Shown: in pieces, positions 35,941 through 44,898 of the stretch
Numbering within the stretch: position 1 is the stretch's first letter
How the letters are laid out: the number at the start of each line of letters is the position of its first letter
From: Thermomonas brevis
GTDB lineage: Bacteria; Pseudomonadota; Gammaproteobacteria; Xanthomonadales; Xanthomonadaceae
DNA length: 64,000 bases
Assembly (NCBI RefSeq): GCF_014395425.1
Contig: NZ_CP060711.1
Location: 3,224,001 to 3,288,000, forward strand
Direction: 5' to 3'
Translations under genes and position numbers: made by a program
The notes under the pieces: generated by a model
What the model saw: the letters and a program-made list of their open reading frames with translations, nothing else
Told to the model about the DNA's origin: nothing
Database searches by the model: none

Positions 35941-38298
35941 TCAGCCGCGGCGCAACCCCTTGAGCGCATCGGCCATCGCGCTGTTGAACGGCGCTTTCTG
36001 CTGCTGCGGCGCGGCCGGCTTCGGCCCGCGCGGTGGGTTGCCGTCGCGGCGGGCGGGGCGCTCGTCGCGTCGCGCGTCGGTGCGCGCTTCGCCGCGCGCT
36101 TCCCCAACGGGATCGTCCAGGCGTCGGGTCAGCGCGATGCGCTTGCGCGCCACGTCCACTTCCAGCACCTTCACCTTGACGATGTCGCCGGCCTTCACCA
36201 CTTCGCGCGGGTCCTTCACGTAGCGGTCGGACAGCGCGGAGATGTGGACCAGCCCGTCCTGGTGCACGCCGATATCCACGAACGCGCCGAACGCGGCCAC
36301 GTTGCTGACCACGCCTTCCAGCACCATGCCGGGACGCAGGTCCTTGATGTCCTCCACGCCGTCGGCGAACTGCGCGGCCTTGAATTCCGGGCGCGGGTCG
36401 CGGCCGGGTTTTTCCAGTTCCTTCAGGATGTCGCGCACGGTGGGTTCGCCGAAGCGGTCGTCGGTGAACTGCGACGGCTTCAGCGAGCGCAGGAAGGCGC
36501 TGTCGCCGATGATCTGCTTCACCTGCTTGCCGCCGGCGGCCAGGATGCGTTCCACCACCGGATAGGCTTCCGGGTGCACCGAGGACGCGTCCAGCGGCTG
36601 CTCGCCGTCCATGATGCGCAGGAAGCCCGCGCACTGCTCGAAGGTCTTGTCGCCCAGACGCGGCACCTTCAGCAACGCCTTGCGCGAGGGGAACGCGCCG
36701 TGCTGGTCGCGGTACGTGACGATGTTCTCGGCCACGGTCGCCGACAGGCCGGACACGCGCGCCAGCAGCGCGCCGGAGGCGGTGTTCACGTCCACGCCGA
36801 CCGCGTTCACGCAGTCCTCCACCTTCGCGTCCAGCGCGCGGGCGAGGCGGTATTGATCGACGTCGTGCTGGTACTGGCCAACACCAATTGCCTTCGGTTC
36901 GATCTTCACCAACTCGGCCAGCGGATCCTGCAACCGGCGCGCGATGGACACCGCGCCGCGCAGCGACACGTCGAGATTCGGGAACTCCTTCGCCGCCAGT
37001 TCCGACGCCGAATACACCGACGCGCCGGCCTCGCTGACCACGATCTTCTGCACCTTCAGCTCGGGGACGAGCTTGAGCAGGTCGCCGGCCAGCTTGTCGG
37101 TTTCGCGCGACGCGGTGCCGTTGCCGATGGCGACGAGCTGCACGCCGTGCGCGACGCACAGCTTCTTAAGCGCCGCCAGCGATTGATCCCACTGCCGGCG
37201 CGGTTCGTGCGGATAGATGGTGTCGGTGGCGACCAGCTTGCCGGTGGCATCGACCACCGCCACCTTCACGCCGGTGCGCAGGCCGGGATCCAAGCCCAGC
37301 ACCGCCTTCGGGCCGGCGGGCGCGGCCAGCAGCAGGTCCTTGAGGTTGTCGCCGAACACGGCGATGGCTTCGCCTTCGGCCTTCTCGCGCGCCTGGTTGA
37401 ACAGGTCGAGCAGCAGGTGCATGTGGATCTTGGCGCGCCATGCAAGGCGTACCGCGTTGCGCAGCCATGCGTCGGCGGCGCGCCCGCGCACGTCGATGCC
37501 GGCGTGCAGGGCGATGCGGCCCTCGGCGTACTGATGGCCGGCCTCGGCATCCGCGCCCGGATCGAGGTCGAGCTGCAGGAACTCCTCGCGCCGCCCGCGC
37601 AGCAGCGCCAGCATGCGGTGCGAAGGAATCCTTGCCAGCGGCTCGGCGTGGTCGAAGTAGTCGCGGAACTTCTCGCCGGCGGCTTCCTTGCCTTCCACCA
37701 CCTTCGAGCGGATCAGGCCCTCGCGCGCCAGCCACTCGCGCAGTTCGCCCAGCAGCGCGGCGTCCTCGCCCCAGCGCTCGATCAGGATCGCGCGCGCGCC
37801 CTCCAGCGCGGCCTTGGCATCGACAACGCCCTTGTCGGCATCGACGAAGCTGGCGGCGAATTCTTCCGGCACCAGGGTCGGATCGGCGACCAGCCCGTCG
37901 GCCAGCGGCTCCAGCCCGGCCTCGCGCGCGATCTGCGCGCGGGTGCGGCGCTTCTGTTTGTAGGGCAGGTACAAATCTTCCAGCCGCGATTTGCTGTCGG
38001 CGGCTTCGATGTCGGCGCGCAGTTCGGCGGTGAGCTTGCCCTGCTCCTCGATGCTGGACAGGATCGCCGCGCGGCGATCCTCCATCTCGCGCAGATAGGT
38101 CAGCCGCGTTTCCAGGTTGCGCAGCTGGGTGTCGTCCAGCCCGCCGGTCACTTCCTTGCGGTAGCGGGCGATGAAGGGCACGGTCGCGCCTTCGTCCAGC
38201 AGGCCGACGGCGGCCTGCACCTGCGGCGTCTGCGCGCCGATCTCCTCGGCGATGGTGGAAGCGATCTTGCGCGCGAGCGCGGCGGACAGTTGGGTCAT
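35941..38298 (-). CDS. tex: Tex family RNA-binding protein
   Basis: The 785-residue protein has the Tex N-terminal helical domain, a YqgF/RNase-H-like fold ([20 protein letters not shown]), helix-hairpin-helix repeats ([16 protein letters not shown]) and a C-terminal S1 domain ([21 protein letters not shown]) followed by a basic tail. Tex is an essential or stress-linked transcription accessory factor in several bacteria; its precise action is not settled. The ATG at 38298 ([13 protein letters not shown]) fits the family start although no clear ribosome site is seen. Confidence 0.94.
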   Translation of the reverse strand: MTQLSAALARKIASTIAEEIGAQTPQVQAAVGLLDEGATVPFIARYRKEVTGGLDDTQLRNLETRLTYLREMEDRRAAILSSIEEQGKLTAELRADIEAADSKSRLEDLYLPYKQKRRTRAQIAREAGLEPLADGLVADPTLVPEEFAASFVDADKGVVDAKAALEGARAILIERWGEDAALLGELREWLAREGLIRSKVVEGKEAAGEKFRDYFDHAEPLARIPSHRMLALLRGRREEFLQLDLDPGADAEAGHQYAEGRIALHAGIDVRGRAADAWLRNAVRLAWRAKIHMHLLLDLFNQAREKAEGEAIAVFGDNLKDLLLAAPAGPKAVLGLDPGLRTGVKVAVVDATGKLVATDTIYPHEPRRQWDQSLAALKKLCVAHGVQLVAIGNGTASRETDKLAGDLLKLVPELKVQKIVVSEAGASVYSASELAAKEFPNLDVSLRGAVSIARRLQDPLAELVKIEPKAIGVGQYQHDVDQYRLARALDAKVEDCVNAVGVDVNTASGALLARVSGLSATVAENIVTYRDQHGAFPSRKALLKVPRLGDKTFEQCAGFLRIMDGEQPLDASSVHPEAYPVVERILAAGGKQVKQIIGDSAFLRSLKPSQFTDDRFGEPTVRDILKELEKPGRDPRPEFKAAQFADGVEDIKDLRPGMVLEGVVSNVAAFGAFVDIGVHQDGLVHISALSDRYVKDPREVVKAGDIVKVKVLEVDVARKRIALTRRLDDPVGEARGEARTDARRDERPARRDGNPPRGPKPAAPQQQKAPFNSAMADALKGLRRG

Positions 38299-38395
38299 CG
38301 AAACGGATTCTGGCACTTGGAGTCCGCCATTTTCGCGGTGTCGGCCGCCTGCGTCACTCTTGACAGGCAGGGATTCCCGCCGGTCCGGGAACGTG

Positions 38396-38866
38396 TCAGG
38401 CGGCGCGTCCGTACTCGTGCAGCACCTGCCACGGATTCGAATCGCGCTGCTCGATGAGCGCGATGGTGCGGAAGGTCGCGGTGAGGCCCGCAACCTCGGT
38501 CAGATCGGGTGTGGCGCCGGTCGCGTGACGCGGATGCAGCAGCGTGAGGTGCGCGCCGTGGGTCGGGGCCGACGGCCCGAGCAGGAACCTGCGCAGATCC
38601 TGGTATTGCTCCGCGCCATGCGTCGGGCGCAGCAGGATGCAGCCATCGGGCAGCACCTGCGGCGCGCCGAAGCGCAAGGTAAGGGAGAACGCGCCGAGGT
38701 CCGAAAGGCGCCGTTCGAGCGTCGGCCAATCGGCCAGTTCGTCGTCCCGGCACAGCGTCACGTGCGCGGGAATCAGGGCGTGCTGGCGCGGATCGAGCCG
38801 TTGCCGGATGGGTTCGACCAAGGCGCGCTGTTCCGGCGGCAGGAACAGCGTGAGCTGGCGTCTCAT
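38396..38866 (-). CDS. 2H phosphoesterase, RNA 2',3'-cyclic phosphodiesterase (ThpR/LigT-like)
   Basis: The 156-residue protein has the two catalytic motifs of the 2H family: [10 protein letters not shown] and AHLTLLHPR, each with H-x-T. It likely opens 2',3'-cyclic phosphates or acts on 2'-5' RNA ends. The ATG at 38866 lies 4 bases after the stop of the upstream transporter gene, suggesting coupled translation; a GTG at 38887 is an alternative. Confidence 0.82.
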   Translation of the reverse strand: MRRQLTLFLPPEQRALVEPIRQRLDPRQHALIPAHVTLCRDDELADWPTLERRLSDLGAFSLTLRFGAPQVLPDGCILLRPTHGAEQYQDLRRFLLGPSAPTHGAHLTLLHPRHATGATPDLTEVAGLTATFRTIALIEQRDSNPWQVLHEYGRAA

Positions 38867-38870
38867 CGGT

Positions 38871-40145
38871 TTATCGATTGCGCCCACGCCATTCCACGAA
38901 CAGGCCCAGCGCCACGCCCATCGCCGCCATCCAGGCGATGTAGTGCATCGGCGCCGCCGGGTTGTCCTTCATCGCCAGACTGAGCAGCACCGGCGTCAGC
39001 CCGCCGGCGATGGCGTAGGCCACGTTGTAGGAGAACGACAGCCCGGAAAAGCGCACCCGCGCCGGGAAGCCGCCCAGCGCGATTGCCGGGATCATCGCGG
39101 TCAGGCCCACCGCGCTTCCGGCGATGGCGTAGTGCCATTGCGAATACTCGCCGGCCTGCGCCTCGCGATAGAACCACCAGAACGCGACGCCCAGCAGCAG
39201 GCTCCACAGCGCCAGCACGCGGCCCGCGCCGAAGCGGTCGGCCAGTGTGCCGGCGACGAGGTTGGCCGCCATCGCCGCCAGCACCGCCAGTGCGTTGCCG
39301 GCCAGCGCGGCGTCGCGGCTCACGCCCATGCCTTGCAGGAAGGTCGGCATCATCAGGATCGTCACCACCACCGCGGCGGTGAGCAGCCAGGTCAGCAGCA
39401 TGCCCAGCGCGACCGCGCCGGCGTGGTCGCGCACCACCGCCTTCAGCGGCAGCTCGGCCGACAGCGCGCGGCGCTGCTGCAGTTCGGCGAACACCGGCGT
39501 TTCGTGCAACTGCCGGCGCAGGATCATCGCCAGCAGCCCGAACATGCCGCCGACCACGAACGGCACGCGCCAGCCCCATGCCATCAACTGCGCCTCGTCG
39601 AACGCGGCGTTGATCGCGCGTGCCACCAGCGAGCCCAGCAGGATGCCGGCCAGCAGGCCCAGCGACAGCGAGCCGCAGGCGAGGTTGCGATGCCGCGGTG
39701 AAACGTGCTCGCTGACGAACACCCACGCGCCCGGCGCCTCGCCGCCGATCGCCGCGCCCTGCATGATCCGCAGCACCAGCAGCAGGATCGGCGCCAGCAC
39801 GCCGGCCTGCGCGTAGGTCGGCAGCAGGCCCATCAGCAGAGTCGGAATCGCCATCAGCAGAATGCTCAGCATGAACATCCGCTTGCGCCCGGACAGGTCG
39901 CCGAAGTGCGCCATCAGCACGCCGCCCAAGGGGCGCGCGAGATAGCCGGCTGCGAAGATGCCGAAGGTCTGCACCAGCTTCAGCCACTGCGGCATGTCGG
40001 CGGGAAAGAACAGCGCCCCCATGACGGTGGCGAAGAACACGAACACCACGAAGTCGTAGAACTCCAGCGCGCCGCCGAGCGAAGCCAGCGCGAGGGTCTT
40101 GAGCTGTTGGCGGGACAGGCCGGGGGCGTGGGCGGTGTCGGTCAT
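38871..40145 (-). CDS. MHS-family major facilitator transporter
   Basis: The 424-residue protein has twelve predicted membrane helices. The signature ASLGGALEFYDFVVF in helix 1 and the loop GDLSGRKRMFMLS are typical of metabolite:H+ symporters (ProP, KgtP, ShiA group). It likely imports a small acid or compatible solute; the substrate cannot be told. The ATG at 40145 begins MTDTAHAPG. Confidence 0.88.
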   Translation of the reverse strand: MTDTAHAPGLSRQQLKTLALASLGGALEFYDFVVFVFFATVMGALFFPADMPQWLKLVQTFGIFAAGYLARPLGGVLMAHFGDLSGRKRMFMLSILLMAIPTLLMGLLPTYAQAGVLAPILLLVLRIMQGAAIGGEAPGAWVFVSEHVSPRHRNLACGSLSLGLLAGILLGSLVARAINAAFDEAQLMAWGWRVPFVVGGMFGLLAMILRRQLHETPVFAELQQRRALSAELPLKAVVRDHAGAVALGMLLTWLLTAAVVVTILMMPTFLQGMGVSRDAALAGNALAVLAAMAANLVAGTLADRFGAGRVLALWSLLLGVAFWWFYREAQAGEYSQWHYAIAGSAVGLTAMIPAIALGGFPARVRFSGLSFSYNVAYAIAGGLTPVLLSLAMKDNPAAPMHYIAWMAAMGVALGLFVEWRGRNR

Positions 40146-40255
40146 CCGCCCAGAGTATGCCAAGCCGCGTGCCCGGCGAAGTGCGAACGGGCACGCAGAC
40201 CGGCGGCGGACGCCGTGCAACACTCCGACGCTGATCCAGTCGGAGGGGAAGGGCG

Positions 40256-42193
40256 ATGCGGATGCGGACGATGGTGCGCGCGACGGGGTTGGCGGTGGCG
40301 CTGGCGATGGCCGGGAGCGCGTTGGCGCAGACCGCGCCGATGACGCCGGACATCACCGGCAAGAAGTTCAACGCGCCGGAGCCGCAGCGCGATTTCGTCA
40401 AGCGCGTCGAGATGATCCCGATGCGCGACGGCGTCAAGCTCTACACGGTCATCGTGATCCCGAAGGGCGCGCACGACGCGCCGATCCTGCTGACCCGCAC
40501 GCCCTACAACGCGGCCAAGCGCGCCAACCGGATGCCCAACGCGGAGCGCATGGTCGATGCGCTGCCGCAGGGCGACAGCGTGTTCGCCGAGGACGGCTAT
40601 ATCCGCGTGTTCCAGGACGTGCGCGGCAAGTACGGCTCGGAAGGCGACTACGTGATGACCCGACCGCCGCGCGGGCCGCTCAACAAGACCGGCATCGACC
40701 ACGGCACCGACGCTTGGGACACCATCGACTGGCTGGTCAAGCATCTGCCGGAGAGCAACGGCCGGGTCGGCATGCTGGGTTCGTCCTATGAGGGCTTCAC
40801 CGTGGTGATGGCGCTGCTGGATCCGCATCCGGCACTGAAGGTGGCCGCGCCGGAAAGCCCGATGGTCGACGGCTGGATCGGCGACGACTGGTTCCAGAAT
40901 GGCGCCTATCGGCAGATCAATCTTGGCTACCTCACCGGCCAGACCACCGTGCGCGGCGAGGGCGCGAAGATCGAGCGCGCCAGCGGCGACGACTACACCA
41001 GCTTCCTGCGCGCCGGTTCGGTCGGCGACTACGCGCGCGCCGCCGGGCTGGAGCAACTGCCGGCCTGGCGCAAGCTCACCGAGCACCCGGCCTACGACGC
41101 CTACTGGCAGCAGCAGGCGCTGGACAAGCTGCTGGCGAAGCTGCCCGCGATCACCGTGCCCACGATGTGGGAGCAGGGTCTGTGGGACCAGGAGGACATG
41201 TACGGCGGCAACCACGCCTGGATCGCGTGGGAAACCAAGGACGCCGACAACAGTCGCAACCATCTGGTGATTGGCCCGTGGCGGCACAGCCAGGCCAATT
41301 ACGACGGCAGCAGTCTGGGCGACTTGAAGTTCGACGGCGACACCGCGCTGCAATGGCGGCGCGACGTGCTCAAGCCGTTCTTCGACCAGTACCTCAAACC
41401 CGGCGCGCCGGTGGTTAAGACGCCGCCGGTGTGGATCTACAACGCGGGCAGAAACCGCTGGGACACCTATGCCACGTGGCCGCAGAGCTGCGCGCAGGGC
41501 TGCCCGCACGCGTCTGCGCCGCTGTACCTGCACGCTGATGGAACGCTGGGCGGCACGCCCGTCGCGGGCGGCGCGCAGTACGCCGAATACGCGTCCGATC
41601 CCGCCAAGCCGGTGCCGTTCGTGCCGCGCCCGGTGGACATGGGCGATCGCACGACGTGGACGACCTGGCTGGTCAAGGACCAGCGCTTCGTCGACGGCCG
41701 CACCGACGTGCTGACCTATGCCAGCGCGCCGCTGACCGCGCCGCTGTCGCTGGCCGGCGTGCCCATCGCGCATCTGTTCGCCTCGACCTCGGGCAGCGAC
41801 AGCGACTGGGTGGTCAAGCTGATCGACGTCTATCCCGACCAGTATCCGGACGATCCGAAGATGGCCGGCTACCAGCTGCCGATCGCGCTGACGATCTTCC
41901 GTGGCCGCTACCGCGAAGGCTTCGACAAGCCGCAGGCGTTGCAGGTCGACGCACCGCTGGCCTACACCTTCGATCTGCCGAACGTGAATCACGTGCTGAA
42001 GCCCGGCCATCGCCTGATGGTGCAGATCCAGTCCAGCCTGTTCCCGTTGTACGACCGCAATCCGCAGACCTTTGTCGACAATATTTTCTTCGCCAAGCCT
42101 GGCGACTACCGCAGGGCGACCCAACGGATCTGGGCGACGCCGCAGCAGGCCAGTTTCATCGAGTTGCCGGTGGCGGCGGGGGCGTTGCCGTAA
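40256..42193 (+). CDS. Alpha-amino-acid ester hydrolase, CocE/NonD (S15) family, exported
   Basis: The 645-residue protein has a signal peptide (about 1-24). The nucleophile Ser177 lies in GSSYEGFT; WDQEDMYGG supplies the acid/carboxylate cluster and GPWRHSQANYDG the histidine. The C-terminal jelly-roll (about 430 onward) is typical of the S15 family. These motifs match the enzyme characterized in Xanthomonas and Acetobacter that hydrolyses amino-acid esters and can acylate or cleave amino-beta-lactams. Its natural role may be periplasmic peptide/ester turnover. Confidence 0.9.
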   Translation: MRMRTMVRATGLAVALAMAGSALAQTAPMTPDITGKKFNAPEPQRDFVKRVEMIPMRDGVKLYTVIVIPKGAHDAPILLTRTPYNAAKRANRMPNAERMVDALPQGDSVFAEDGYIRVFQDVRGKYGSEGDYVMTRPPRGPLNKTGIDHGTDAWDTIDWLVKHLPESNGRVGMLGSSYEGFTVVMALLDPHPALKVAAPESPMVDGWIGDDWFQNGAYRQINLGYLTGQTTVRGEGAKIERASGDDYTSFLRAGSVGDYARAAGLEQLPAWRKLTEHPAYDAYWQQQALDKLLAKLPAITVPTMWEQGLWDQEDMYGGNHAWIAWETKDADNSRNHLVIGPWRHSQANYDGSSLGDLKFDGDTALQWRRDVLKPFFDQYLKPGAPVVKTPPVWIYNAGRNRWDTYATWPQSCAQGCPHASAPLYLHADGTLGGTPVAGGAQYAEYASDPAKPVPFVPRPVDMGDRTTWTTWLVKDQRFVDGRTDVLTYASAPLTAPLSLAGVPIAHLFASTSGSDSDWVVKLIDVYPDQYPDDPKMAGYQLPIALTIFRGRYREGFDKPQALQVDAPLAYTFDLPNVNHVLKPGHRLMVQIQSSLFPLYDRNPQTFVDNIFFAKPGDYRRATQRIWATPQQASFIELPVAAGALP

Positions 42194-42199
42194 AGCTTT

Positions 42200-42390
42200 C
42201 CCTCTCCCCATCGCAGATGGAAAGAGGGTGGCGACTGCGGGCGCAGGAGCGCCCGCGAACAGCGAAGCTGACCCGAAGGGCGAACGCCATGAATGGCGTG
42301 AGTTAGCCGGGTGAGGGGCGCTTTCCGCCCGAAACAGCAAGCCTCTCATCCGCCTTCGGCACCTTCTCCCGCGAGCGGGGAGAAGGAATG
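42200..42390. repeat. Composite palindromic repeat between the ester hydrolase gene and dinB
   Basis: Consecutive hairpins: CCCTCTCCCCATC with its near-inverse (42200-42228), GCGGGCGC/GCGCCCGC (near 42239-42258), ACGCCAT/ATGGCGT (near 42285-42300) and CTTCTCCCGC/CGGGGAGAAG ending near 42388. The outer hairpins match those at 28482-28593. No gene is present. Confidence 0.75.
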
Positions 42391-42400
42391 GAATCGCGTT

Positions 42401-43507
42401 TCATGGCGCTGCGTTGCTTACGAACAGATCGTCCTGTTCCGGACTGCCGTCCGGCTCTGCGAAGCCGGATAGCCCCACGCCGACCAGCCGGTAGCGCGTC
42501 GTTTCCGGCAGGGCCACGCGCTGGCGCAGATCGCAGGCGGTCTGCGCCAGCGTCGCTTCGTCGGTCGGCGGCTCCGCCGCGGTCAGGCTGCGGGTGAGGA
42601 TGCGGAAGTCGCTGGTCTTCAGCTTCAGCACCACGGTGCGGGCGATGCGGTCGGGATGCTGCGCGCGTTCGCGCAAATAGCCGGCCCAGGTGGACGCGGC
42701 CAGGCGGCGGATGTGCGGCTCCAGATCTTCCAGCGGCAGATCGGTAGCGAAGGTGTCCTCGCTGGAAATCTGCAATGTCGGGCGTTCGGTCTGCACCTCG
42801 CGTGCGTCGATGCCCAGCGAGAGTTCGTGCAGCCGCCGTCCCCAGCGGCCGAAGCGCGCCTCCAGCGGCTCCGCGCCGAACGTGCGCAGGTCCGCGCAGC
42901 TGGCGATGCCGAGTTCGGCCAGCTTCGCTTCCATCACCTTGCCCACGCCGGGCAGGCGGCCCACCGGCAGCGGCGCGAGGAAGGCATCGACCATCGCTGG
43001 CTTGAGCACGAATTGCCCGTCCGGCTTGTTCCAGTCGCTGGCGATCTTGGCGAGGAACTTGTTGGGCGCGATGCCGGCGGAGGCGGTGAGCCGGGTTTCC
43101 GCGCGGATCGCGTCGCGGATCTCGCTGGCGATGGCGGTGGCGCTGCCGAGGTCGCGCTTCGGCGCGGTGACGTCCAGGTACGCTTCGTCCAGCGACAGCG
43201 GTTCGATCAGGTCGGTATAGCGCTCGAAGATCCCGCGCACCTGCTTCGACACCGCCTTGTAGCGGACGAAGTCCGGCGGCACGAACACCGCCTGCGGGCA
43301 TAGCCGCTCCGCGCGCACCGCCGGCATCGCCGAGCGCACGCCGAATTTGCGCGCCTCGTAGCTGGCCGCGCAGACCACCGAACGCGTGCCGCGCCACGCC
43401 ACCACCACCGGCTGGCCGCGCAGCGAAGGATCGTCGCGCTGCTCCACCGACGCGTAGAACGCGTCCATGTCGACGTGGATGATCTTGCGCTGCAGTACTT
43501 CGCTCAC
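42401..43507 (-). CDS. dinB: DNA polymerase IV (Y family)
   Basis: The 368-residue protein has the Y-family palm motif HVDMDAFYASVEQ with the first catalytic Asp, SLDEAYLDV with the second acidic pair, an HhH segment (LPGVGKVMEAKLAELGI) and the little-finger domain. It bypasses lesions during SOS or stress. The start is GTG at 43507 (MSEVLQRKIIHVD); no ATG is available before the catalytic motif. No LexA box could be identified with confidence. Confidence 0.95.
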   Translation of the reverse strand: MSEVLQRKIIHVDMDAFYASVEQRDDPSLRGQPVVVAWRGTRSVVCAASYEARKFGVRSAMPAVRAERLCPQAVFVPPDFVRYKAVSKQVRGIFERYTDLIEPLSLDEAYLDVTAPKRDLGSATAIASEIRDAIRAETRLTASAGIAPNKFLAKIASDWNKPDGQFVLKPAMVDAFLAPLPVGRLPGVGKVMEAKLAELGIASCADLRTFGAEPLEARFGRWGRRLHELSLGIDAREVQTERPTLQISSEDTFATDLPLEDLEPHIRRLAASTWAGYLRERAQHPDRIARTVVLKLKTSDFRILTRSLTAAEPPTDEATLAQTACDLRQRVALPETTRYRLVGVGLSGFAEPDGSPEQDDLFVSNAAP

Positions 43508-43538
43508 CCGGTGATTTTATTCTGGCGCAGGCACGGCC

Positions 43539-44822
43539 TCAGCGCCAGAACGGGATCACCTCGTAGGCCTCATTGCCGTTGCTCTTCTCCGCGGCCATCG
43601 CGCGTGCGATCCGGAGTTCGTGCCGGCCCGGCGCCAATCCGCGGACGTCGATCATCGCCAGCAGGGCAGGGCGGTCGGTACGCGCGTCGCTGGCGATTTC
43701 ATAGCGCAGCCCGGCGACCGGTTTTCCGTCCAGCAGGACGGCATGCAGGGCTTGCAGGCAGGCCAGCAGGGCCGCATCGCCGGATTGCCGACCAGTGGGG
43801 CAGGCGCGTTGCAGCGCCGGTGCGTCCTGCCGTGGCGCATACGGCACGACCAGCTGCACGTAAGCGTCTTCGACGGTCATGGACTGGATGAACGGGACGA
43901 GCGGGTCACGTGCAGGGTTGCGCCGGTCGTCGTAGTGCGCGGCTGCCACGGCAGGAGACGCCGCAGCGGGGAACAGTCCGTAATTGCCGAATGGCTTGTC
44001 GCTGAGCATGTTCCCGTACGTGACCATGACCGATCCGGCCGTGGCGAACATGATCAGGAAGATCAGGATGCCGACCCGCCGGTCGCCGCCGTTACTCGCC
44101 AGCAGCGCCCTGATCCGGTTGTTGCCCGCTCTCACGCCGGCCTTCGCGTACAGGCGCAGTATCGCGGTGACGGCCTTGTGCCAGCGTCCGTCGGGTTGCC
44201 ATTCCGCACCGAACCGGCGATCCAGCAGCATGGCGAGCACGTAGGGCAGCAGGAACGCCAGGAACACCGCGCCGAACAGCAGCAGCCCGAGGTCTTCCTG
44301 GCCCAGGGACGATGCGAGGGCCGTCGCCGCGCCCGTCAGCAGCGTCACCGGCAGTGTGACGATCACCAGGACCAGCGCGAGCATGATGCCGCTGGCGAAC
44401 ACCGTGGTGGCGAGGTTGTCGGCCCGCTCGATCACCACTTCGGTCGATTCCTGATGCTCGCGTTCGACCTCGCGCTGCAAGGGGCCCATCCGCAGCCTGT
44501 CCCAGCGCACGTCCCCCGGATAGATCGAATGGATGCCGACCAGCGCGATCCAGCGGGCGCGCAGCAGCAGGTGGATCACGAACGTTGCGGCCAGGATCAG
44601 CGCCACGCTCTTGTTGTAGATGTATCCCAGCTTGGCGATCTGCGACCAGGTCTGGTCCAGACGAGGCATCAGCGCGAACAGCGCATCGTCCAGCCAGCCC
44701 GGCAGCTGCAGCATGGCGAACACCGCCACGCCGGAAATCAGCAACTCCGCCTCCCAGGTGGGCGTGGTGTGGCGGGGAAGCTGGCGGGCACCGCCGGGCG
44801 GCGTAGAGGTGTAATCGGTCAT
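43539..44822 (-). CDS. Integral membrane protein of unknown function
   Basis: The 427-residue protein has about five membrane helices in two groups (about residues 30-50, 70-90, 140-205, 250-275) and a long C-terminal soluble region (about 290-427) that ends in a beta-rich domain with DVRGLAPGRHELRIAR. The first cytoplasmic loop has LVGIHSIYPGDVRWDRL. I do not recognize the family. The ATG at 44822 (MTDYTSTPPGG) is preferred over a TTG upstream. It stands alone between dinB and the antiporter gene. Confidence 0.72.
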   Translation of the reverse strand: MTDYTSTPPGGARQLPRHTTPTWEAELLISGVAVFAMLQLPGWLDDALFALMPRLDQTWSQIAKLGYIYNKSVALILAATFVIHLLLRARWIALVGIHSIYPGDVRWDRLRMGPLQREVEREHQESTEVVIERADNLATTVFASGIMLALVLVIVTLPVTLLTGAATALASSLGQEDLGLLLFGAVFLAFLLPYVLAMLLDRRFGAEWQPDGRWHKAVTAILRLYAKAGVRAGNNRIRALLASNGGDRRVGILIFLIMFATAGSVMVTYGNMLSDKPFGNYGLFPAAASPAVAAAHYDDRRNPARDPLVPFIQSMTVEDAYVQLVVPYAPRQDAPALQRACPTGRQSGDAALLACLQALHAVLLDGKPVAGLRYEIASDARTDRPALLAMIDVRGLAPGRHELRIARAMAAEKSNGNEAYEVIPFWR

Positions 44823-44898
44823 GGGATGCAAGCCTAAGCGAAGCGCTGAGCGGGCGATACGCGGCGTTGCCGCGCCCGCGTCGCGGTCATGGCGGACG

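Noticed and set aside
35239..38457. 1072-codon open frame antisense to tex and part of siaA
   Set aside because: Shadow of conserved genes, without domain or ribosome site.
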